From: Clostridiales bacterium
Lineage (GTDB): Bacteria > Bacillota > Clostridia > Christensenellales > Borkfalkiaceae
Assembly (NCBI GenBank): GCA_003503945.1
Contig: DOCD01000171.1
Coordinates: 1,331 to 8,176 of the forward strand
DNA length: 6,846 bases
Reading direction: 5' to 3'
This document shows positions 1 to 4,428 of this stretch, in pieces; the stretch's first letter is position 1, and each line of letters starts with the position of its first letter. Both the position numbers and the translations under genes were made by a program. The notes beneath the pieces were generated by a model, which worked only from the letters and a program-made list of their open reading frames with translations, had not been told where the DNA came from and did no database searches.

Positions 1-387
1 ACCCGCAAAAAGATTGCCGCACTGCTCGACGCGAACAGGCGCGTGGTCAACACGACCGACGCGCACACGGGCTACGGGTCTGTCACGGTGAACGACGTGC
101 CCGTATACGCCGACAAGTTCTGCCCCGACGACAGAATACTCTTCCTGAACACCGAGGATTTTTCGCTGTATCAGCTCTGCGATTGGGAGTGGCTCGAGGA
201 CGAGGACGGCAAAATTTTAAAACAGATTGCGGGCAAGGCGGCGTATTCGGCTACGCTCGTTAAGTACGCCGAGCTCGTGTGCCGCAAGCCTTGCGGACAG
301 GCTATGCTGTATAACTTCGAAGCCGCGGCGTCCTCTTCGGGACAGGGCTCGTCGGGTACGGGAGGAAGTCAGACGAATGAAGGTTAA
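1..387 (+). CDS. Probable phage major capsid protein, C-terminal fragment (5' end outside window)
   Basis: The reading frame is open from the first base, so this is the last 128 residues of a longer protein; a GTG at 43 lies inside it and is not the start. The segment contains a GYGSVTV stretch (about residues 24-30), then ADKFCPDDRILFLNTEDF, then a helix-like run ending KYAELVCRKPCGQAML (about 92-107). This arrangement, with a late 'aspartate-asparagine, L-x-T-E-D-F' strand and a terminal 'YAEL.C..P' strand, resembles the C-terminal part of HK97-fold coat proteins of tailed phages of Firmicutes. That is recognition by eye, not a search. The last 18 residues are a Gly/Ser-rich flexible tail. 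It is the first gene of a four-gene overlapping cluster in the usual order capsid, adaptor, nozzle. Capsid is the best call; another head structural protein is possible. Confidence 0.6.
   Translation, partial: TRKKIAALLDANRRVVNTTDAHTGYGSVTVNDVPVYADKFCPDDRILFLNTEDFSLYQLCDWEWLEDEDGKILKQIAGKAAYSATLVKYAELVCRKPCGQAMLYNFEAAASSSGQGSSGTGGSQTNEG
361..368 (+). promoter_or_regulatory. Shine-Dalgarno for the adaptor gene
   Basis: GGAGGAAG lies 8 bases before the ATG at 377. It decides the start: an in-frame ATG at 227 would give 50 extra arginine-rich residues read in the wrong frame of the capsid gene and has no comparable site. Confidence 0.8.
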
Positions 388-934
388 AGAGGTCGTAATT
401 TCCGCGCTCAACATTCTCGGGCGGGGCGACCTCGCGGGGGAGCTTTCGGGCGGAAACGCGCCCGAGGGCGAGGGCGCGGAAATAGTCGATACCCTGTTAT
501 ACTGCTATAACGCGGTGGAGGACGAGCTGGCACGCAAGTACGTGCCGCTCGTTTACAGGGAAAATATGCGCTCGCCCGAGGGGGAATACTTTTACGTGGC
601 TTTCACCCATTCGCCCGTGCGGATAAAGAGCGTTTCAGTCGACGGAAAGGAGGCGGAGTATAAGCTGTACCCGCAATATATGCGGGTGAACGCCAAAAGG
701 ATAGACGTTGAGTACGAATATGCGCCTTCGAGAAAAAAGCTCGATTCGAACAGCGATTATTCGCTGGAAGTGGGCGAATATCTCATGGCTTTGGGCGTCG
801 CCGCGGAATATTGCCTCATAAACGGCGAAGTCGAAGCTTCCAAGGCGTGGGAAGAAAAGTACCGCCGCGAAATCGACTGCGTGCAGAATAAGCTGCCCGT
901 ATGCGGGCATATTCCCCCGCGGAGGTGGGTATGA
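377..934 (+). CDS. Probable phage head-to-tail adaptor (connector) protein
   Basis: This 185-residue protein starts with MKVKEVVISALNIL, the short N-terminal helix common in small phage adaptor proteins. It continues with a second helix (about 33-58, ending ELARKYVPLVYRE), a beta-rich section (71-117) closing with VEYEYAP, and a long helix (131-170) containing GVAAEYCLINGEVEASKAW. The C-terminus is IPPRRWV. This helix, sheet, helix layout and its place directly after the capsid gene match adaptors that dock on the portal ring and join head to tail in short-tailed phages. The family call comes from layout and remembered motif style, so it is moderate. It overlaps the capsid gene by 11 bases and shares an ATGA with the next gene. 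A head-completion protein of another family is the main alternative. Confidence 0.6.
   Translation: MKVKEVVISALNILGRGDLAGELSGGNAPEGEGAEIVDTLLYCYNAVEDELARKYVPLVYRENMRSPEGEYFYVAFTHSPVRIKSVSVDGKEAEYKLYPQYMRVNAKRIDVEYEYAPSRKKLDSNSDYSLEVGEYLMALGVAAEYCLINGEVEASKAWEEKYRREIDCVQNKLPVCGHIPPRRWV
921..926 (+). promoter_or_regulatory. Shine-Dalgarno for the propeller-like gene
   Basis: GGAGGT ends 4 bases before the ATG at 931. It supports that start over an in-frame ATG at 901, which would add ten residues and has no such site. The start overlaps the adaptor stop as ATGA, a classic coupling arrangement. Confidence 0.75.
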
Positions 935-2130
935 GCTTCAAAAAATCCGCCGATGTATTAAAATACGGCAAAATATATGTTCAGTGCCGCATATGCGGCG
1001 GCGAGCTTATTCCCGCGGGCGGGTTTTCGAAAATAGGCGAGGCGCTTTCCTTCACCCCCGTATGCGTAGCGCGTGCGGAGGGCATAAACAGATTTTTCGC
1101 CTTTGACGGGCAGAGCGTATACGTATCCGCGGACGGCAAAAGCTTTTCTTACCTCAACGCGCTTGCAGGCGACAGCCCGTTCGTTGTAGAGGAAATAGAA
1201 AACGGCGTTGCCCGAGCCGCGGCGATATGCGGCAAAAACGCTGTCTTTCACAACGGCTCATCGTTTGTATGCAAGGAGTACGGCGCGAACCTCAAATTCG
1301 GCGTTATGCACTCGGGCAGACTGTTCGGCGTCGATTTTGACGACGGGCTCGTGCTGCGCTGGTCGGGCGCTGGCGGGGTGTGCGATTGGGCGCAGGGCGT
1401 GCAGGCGAGCGGGTACGTAAAGCTCGACCCCGAGCGCGGCGAAATTATCGGCTTATGCAGGCTCGGCGCAAAGCTTATAGCGGTGCGCCGCTTCGGGCTC
1501 ACCGTGCTGTCGGCTTACGGTAACTGCGAGAATTTCCGCGTCGAAGCCGCCGACGCGGACTGCGACGAAATTTACAAGGGTACGGCGTGCAACGCGGGCG
1601 GCAGGCTTATATTCTGTTCGGCTTCGGGGCTCAAATACTTCGACGGGGAAGCGATTAATTCGCTCGGGCACCCGCTTTCGGACGACGTGTACGAGCCCGA
1701 AAGCGCGCAAGTCTATGGGGATAGGTATTATCTGATTTGCAAGAGTCGCTATAAGGGCGGCAAGGTCGTGCTGTGCGTGGGCGGAGAGGGGGAAAGCTTT
1801 CTTGCGGACGTTGCCGCGGGCAAGCTGTGCGCGGCGGACGGGCTGTACGCCTACTGCGCCGACGGGGTGTATAAGTTCGGCTCCGCGGGGTACGAGCTGT
1901 ATGCTGACGGGGTGAGCTTCGGCACGGGCGGCTTAAAGACGGTGACCGAGGTTTTTATCGACGGCGTAGCGAATATCGAAATAGGCAACGGCAGGGTGAC
2001 GCGCGCGTTTTCAGACGCAAGCGGGAAAATCCGCCCGAGGCTACGCGGAAAAAGCTTTAACTTCCGCATAACGGGCGACAAGGCTGTTCGGGGGATTACC
2101 GCCGTCGCGGAGGTGATGAATGAACTTTGA
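931..2130 (+). CDS. Beta-propeller-like phage protein, probable tail nozzle or hub
   Basis: The protein has 399 residues and consists mostly of short beta strands separated by Gly/Asp turns (AFDGQSVYVSADGKSF, RLFGVDFDDGLVLRW, GLYAYCADGVYKFG). These recur about every 40-50 residues, as in a beta-propeller. Two segments resemble those I associate with phage nozzle or hub propellers: KLIAVRRFGLTVLSAYG around residue 188, and GRLIFCSASGLKYFDG ending at 239, where a 'Gly-hydrophobic ... Asp-Gly' strand opens a blade. The C-terminal 31 residues (369-399, PRLRGKSFNFRITGD and on) look like the closing beta strand pair of such proteins. Placement after the adaptor supports a role in the short tail that plugs and gates the portal. 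There are 15 cysteines, including a CxxC pair at C19/C22, which is many for a virion protein. The fold and the role are inferred. Confidence 0.5.
   Translation: MSFKKSADVLKYGKIYVQCRICGGELIPAGGFSKIGEALSFTPVCVARAEGINRFFAFDGQSVYVSADGKSFSYLNALAGDSPFVVEEIENGVARAAAICGKNAVFHNGSSFVCKEYGANLKFGVMHSGRLFGVDFDDGLVLRWSGAGGVCDWAQGVQASGYVKLDPERGEIIGLCRLGAKLIAVRRFGLTVLSAYGNCENFRVEAADADCDEIYKGTACNAGGRLIFCSASGLKYFDGEAINSLGHPLSDDVYEPESAQVYGDRYYLICKSRYKGGKVVLCVGGEGESFLADVAAGKLCAADGLYAYCADGVYKFGSAGYELYADGVSFGTGGLKTVTEVFIDGVANIEIGNGRVTRAFSDASGKIRPRLRGKSFNFRITGDKAVRGITAVAEVMNEL
2109..2116 (+). promoter_or_regulatory. Shine-Dalgarno for the fourth phage gene
   Basis: GGAGGTGA lies inside the end of the preceding gene, with GGAGG 6 bases before the ATG at 2120. 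It fixes that start and shows translation is initiated within the 11-base overlap. Confidence 0.75.
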
Positions 2131-2620
2131 CGTAATTGAAATTTCCGAAGAGCAGCTCAAAGGTCTTTCGGTTGTGCAGATGAAAATGCTTCGCACCGCC
2201 CAGCAGAAAAAGGATTCGCTTTACCGCAAGGCGGAGGACGACCTCGAAGTGTTCCGCGTGCTGTTCCTTTCGGCGGGTATGAAAAACTCGAACCTGTACG
2301 AGGATAAAAAGGCGGAGCTGTATTCGGACAGGGATTACGAAACGGCGGTGCTCGCGGACAACCTCATTTACAATTTGAGCCTGAACGAGCCGTCGGGCGG
2401 CGGCGATACGGGAGATACGGGCGGCGACGAGCAGGCGGGATACATAGTGGATTACTCTTTAACGTACAACGAGAGGTACGTGATAGTGCGCGACTACTAC
2501 CTCGCCATACCCGACTCCGCCGAGCGCATGGCGCTGTATACCGCCGACGACGTGGCTAAGCGCTATCTTTCGGGTTATTACACAACTTTATACAACGTGC
2601 TGGCTACATACAGTAAATAG
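2120..2620 (+). CDS. Uncharacterised phage-cluster protein, two domains joined by a Gly/Asp/Thr linker
   Basis: I do not recognise this 166-residue protein. Residues 1-90 look largely helical and charged (EEQLKGLSVVQMKMLRTAQQ, then KKDSLYRKAEDDLEVFRVLF). A low-complexity linker follows at about 92-104, encoded partly by a 9-base near-tandem repeat (2405-2422, repeating Asp-Thr-Gly). The C-terminal part (107-166) is tyrosine-rich, with YIVDYSLTYNERYVIVRDYY and a final helix-like GYYTTLYNVLATYSK. There is no signal peptide or membrane helix. It is the last gene of the overlapping phage operon, so it is probably a minor virion component or an assembly factor such as a tail-needle part or chaperone; that is inference from position only. 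The reading frame is intact, with a good ribosome site. Confidence 0.7.
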   Translation: MNFDVIEISEEQLKGLSVVQMKMLRTAQQKKDSLYRKAEDDLEVFRVLFLSAGMKNSNLYEDKKAELYSDRDYETAVLADNLIYNLSLNEPSGGGDTGDTGGDEQAGYIVDYSLTYNERYVIVRDYYLAIPDSAERMALYTADDVAKRYLSGYYTTLYNVLATYSK

Positions 2621-2621
2621 T

Positions 2622-2664
2622 GCGTTAAAGCGGGGGCGCGGCGGTTGCCGCGCCCTTAAAACGC
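2622..2664 (+). terminator. GC-rich hairpin at the end of the phage operon
   Basis: A perfect 9-bp stem, GGGCGCGGC (2634-2642) with GCCGCGCCC (2647-2655), has a GGTT loop and starts 13 bases after the stop codon at 2618-2620. Outer arms GCGTT (2622-2626) and AACGC (2660-2664) can extend it across an internal bulge. The 3' side lacks a clean U tract (only TT, then AAAA), so it may stop or stabilise transcripts less efficiently than a textbook terminator. Position makes an operon end the best reading. Confidence 0.6.
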
Positions 2665-2693
2665 TTTACAAACAAATTACGTTTTGTTATAAT
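2665..2693 (+). promoter_or_regulatory. Sigma-A type promoter of the methyltransferase gene
   Basis: TTTACA (2665-2670) and a perfect TATAAT (2688-2693) are separated by exactly 17 bp. The surrounding sequence is AT-rich in an otherwise GC-rich window. The expected transcription start is at about 2700-2701, on or next to the A of the ATG. A 6-bp inverted repeat (AACAAA 2671-2676, TTTGTT 2683-2688) sits between the two boxes and touches the -10. Confidence 0.75.
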
Positions 2694-2700
2694 TTGAATT

Positions 2701-3570
2701 ATGAAAACGGCCGACGACTGGCAGGACTACGAAATCCTCGCCACAAGCGACGGTATGAAGCTCGAAAGGTGGAAGGACGTTATCCTTTTGCGACCCGACC
2801 CGCAGGTTATCTGGAAGAACGGCGACCCGTATTCGTACGGCGGCGTGCACGCGGCGTATAAGCGCAGCGCGCGCGGAGGGGGCGGCTGGGATATAAAAAA
2901 ACAGTTCCCGCCCGAGTGGGTAATTTCGTACCGCGATTTAAAATTCAAAATCAAGCCGATGGGCTTCAAGCATACCGGGCTTTTCCCCGAACAGGCGGTC
3001 AACTGGAACGCTATGCGCGCGATGATAGAAGGGGCGAAAGCCGAAAACCCCGAACGCGAAATCAAGGTTTTAAACCTGTTCGCATACACGGGCGGCGCGT
3101 CGGTGGCATGCGCGAAATCGGGCGCGCTCGTAACCCACGTGGACGCGGCGAAGGGAATGGTCGAACGCGCGGGCGAAAACGCGCGGCTTTCGGGCGTGAA
3201 CAGCGGAATACGCTATATCGTGGACGACTGTATGAAGTTCGTCGCACGCGAAATCCGCAGGGGCAATAAGTACGACGCGATAATTATGGACCCGCCCAGC
3301 TACGGCAGGGGCCCCAACGGCGAAACGTGGAAGATAGAGGAAAACCTTTTCGACTTCGTTTTAAGCTGCGTTAAGCTGCTTTCGGCAAATCCGCTGTTTT
3401 TCCTCATAAACAGCTACACTACGGGTTTGCAGCCCGCCGTGCTCAAAAATATATTAACGCTTGCGTTAAAGGGCTTCGAGGGGGCTGCGGAGGCATACGA
3501 GGTGGGACTGCCCACGAAAGAGGGAATTGTGCTGCCTTGCGGCGCCTCGGGGTTGTTCACGGGTAAATAA
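2701..3570 (+). CDS. Class I SAM-dependent methyltransferase, RlmI-like (COG1092 type), probable RNA methylase
   Basis: The 289-residue protein carries a KHTGLFPEQAVNW motif (90-102) typical of this group before the Rossmann fold. The SAM-binding motif I follows, NLFAYTGGAS (125-134), with an acidic motif II residue at D148 (THVD). A VDDCMKF segment (about 174-180) probably contacts the adenine. The catalytic-loop motif is DPPSYGRG (197-204). Proteins of this kind methylate rRNA bases in the cytoplasm; the exact target here cannot be told. It lacks the N-terminal PUA domain of E. coli RlmI, as do many Firmicutes relatives. The start at 2701 fits the conserved N-terminus (DYEILATSDGMKLERW), and an in-frame TGA at 2695-2697 blocks any upstream start. 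No Shine-Dalgarno precedes it. A pseudouridine synthase gene follows 41 bases downstream. Confidence 0.85.
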   Translation: MKTADDWQDYEILATSDGMKLERWKDVILLRPDPQVIWKNGDPYSYGGVHAAYKRSARGGGGWDIKKQFPPEWVISYRDLKFKIKPMGFKHTGLFPEQAVNWNAMRAMIEGAKAENPEREIKVLNLFAYTGGASVACAKSGALVTHVDAAKGMVERAGENARLSGVNSGIRYIVDDCMKFVAREIRRGNKYDAIIMDPPSYGRGPNGETWKIEENLFDFVLSCVKLLSANPLFFLINSYTTGLQPAVLKNILTLALKGFEGAAEAYEVGLPTKEGIVLPCGASGLFTGK

Positions 3571-3576
3571 TATCCC

Positions 3577-3596
3577 CTGCTCTTTGGAAAGAGCGG
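3577..3596 (+). other. Small inverted repeat between the methyltransferase and pseudouridine synthase genes
   Basis: GCTCTT (3579-3584) pairs with AAGAGC (3589-3594) around a TGGA loop, and one wobble and one C-G pair can extend it. There is no U tract, so it is unlikely to terminate. It may be a processing or stability element in the intercistronic mRNA just before the ribosome site of the next gene. Confidence 0.3.
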
Positions 3597-3611
3597 CGGA
3601 AAGGTAGAAAT

Positions 3612-4307
3612 ATGGAAGATAACGAGCTTATAATTTTACACGAGGATAATCATATAATCGTCGTGCTCAAACCGCAGAATATCGCGTGCTGCCCCGACGA
3701 AAGCGGGGACGACAACCTTCTTGACGCGGTCAAAAGATACATAAAGACAAAGTACGAAAAGCCGGGCAACGTATTCGTCGGGCTCGTGCACAGGCTCGAC
3801 AGACCTACGGGCGGGGTAATGGTGTTCGCCAAAACCTCAAAGGCGGCGGCAAGATTAACCGAGCAGATGAAAAACGGCGGCTTCGAAAAGAGGTACCTTG
3901 CGGTGCTTTGCGGAAGCCCGTCCAAAAAGAAAGCCACGCTCGAAAACTATCTCAGAAAAAACTCGGTAAACAATATGGTTTACGTGTGCACGCAGACCGA
4001 GGAGGGGGCTAAGTTCGCCTCGCTCGACTATGAAATTTTAGAAGAAAAGGACGGGCTTTCGCTCGCGGAAATAAACCTCAACACGGGCAGGACGCATCAG
4101 ATACGCGTGCAGACGGCGGCGATAAATACGCCCGTCTACGGCGATATGCGTTACGGCGGCGATAAAGCCGTCAGGGGCAAGCTTGCGCTCTGGGCGTATT
4201 CGCTGCGCTTTACCCACCCCGTCACGGGCGAGAAGCTGCGCTTTGTCGCCGAGCCCCCCGTAGACGGCGTTCCCTGGAAAAAGTTCGGTAAGTTCCCCGA
4301 AATCTGA
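3612..4307 (+). CDS. RluA-family pseudouridine synthase
   Basis: The 231-residue enzyme converts uridine to pseudouridine in structured RNA, most likely rRNA. The catalytic motif HRLDRPTGG is at 60-68, with D63 the expected nucleophilic aspartate. The second family motif, NTGRTHQIRVQ (157-167), and the C-terminal LWAYSLRFTHPVTGE (193-207) are intact. It has no N-terminal S4 domain, so it resembles short RluA-type enzymes rather than RluD; the target site cannot be assigned from motifs alone. The start at 3612 has a modest GGAAAGG (3598-3604) 7 bases upstream. The 41-base gap to the methyltransferase and the lack of an evident promoter between them suggest one transcript, pairing two RNA-modification enzymes. 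Confidence 0.9.
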   Translation: MEDNELIILHEDNHIIVVLKPQNIACCPDESGDDNLLDAVKRYIKTKYEKPGNVFVGLVHRLDRPTGGVMVFAKTSKAAARLTEQMKNGGFEKRYLAVLCGSPSKKKATLENYLRKNSVNNMVYVCTQTEEGAKFASLDYEILEEKDGLSLAEINLNTGRTHQIRVQTAAINTPVYGDMRYGGDKAVRGKLALWAYSLRFTHPVTGEKLRFVAEPPVDGVPWKKFGKFPEI

Positions 4308-4314
4308 TTGAACG

Positions 4315-4334
4315 GTTAAAAAATTTTTTGCAAC
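4315..4334 (+). other. A6T6 tract in a weak inverted repeat after the pseudouridine synthase gene
   Basis: Six A (4318-4323) followed by six T (4324-4329) are flanked by GTT and AAC. RNA from this stretch could form only a weak AU hairpin, then TTTT at 4335-4338. It may be a poor terminator, or a bent-DNA segment lying upstream of the strong promoter at 4361. No better terminator is seen between the two genes. Confidence 0.3.
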
Positions 4335-4360
4335 TTTTCGGGCGCGTAAAACAAAAGCGT

Positions 4361-4389
4361 TTGACAAGGGCACGTATTTATAGTAAAAT
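4361..4389 (+). promoter_or_regulatory. Strong sigma-A type promoter of the surface protein gene
   Basis: A perfect TTGACA (4361-4366) and TAAAAT (4384-4389, one mismatch) are 17 bp apart. The expected start near 4396 gives a leader of about 33 bases, with GGAG at 4418-4421, 7 bases before the ATG at 4429. This is the best promoter in the window. Confidence 0.85.
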
Positions 4390-4428
4390 ATACAGGATTA
4401 TTGCGGAAACGCGGGTCGGAGTACATCT

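Noticed and set aside
227..376. Upstream extension of the adaptor gene to an ATG at 227
   Set aside because: The extra 50 residues are the capsid gene read in another frame (arginine-rich, low complexity), and the GGAGG before 377 sets the real start.
2621..2700. Possible prophage attachment site or tRNA fragment at the phage/host junction
   Set aside because: No tRNA-like fold or repeated core could be seen, and the far border of the element is outside the window.
2727..3089. Minus-strand open frame within the methyltransferase gene
   Set aside because: Shadow of a well-supported enzyme gene with complete motifs; no ribosome site or recognisable domain.
2916..3269. Second plus-strand open frame inside the methyltransferase gene
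   Set aside because: Arginine/glycine-rich translation typical of an out-of-frame reading of a GC-rich gene; the overlapping frame carries the SAM and DPPSY motifs.
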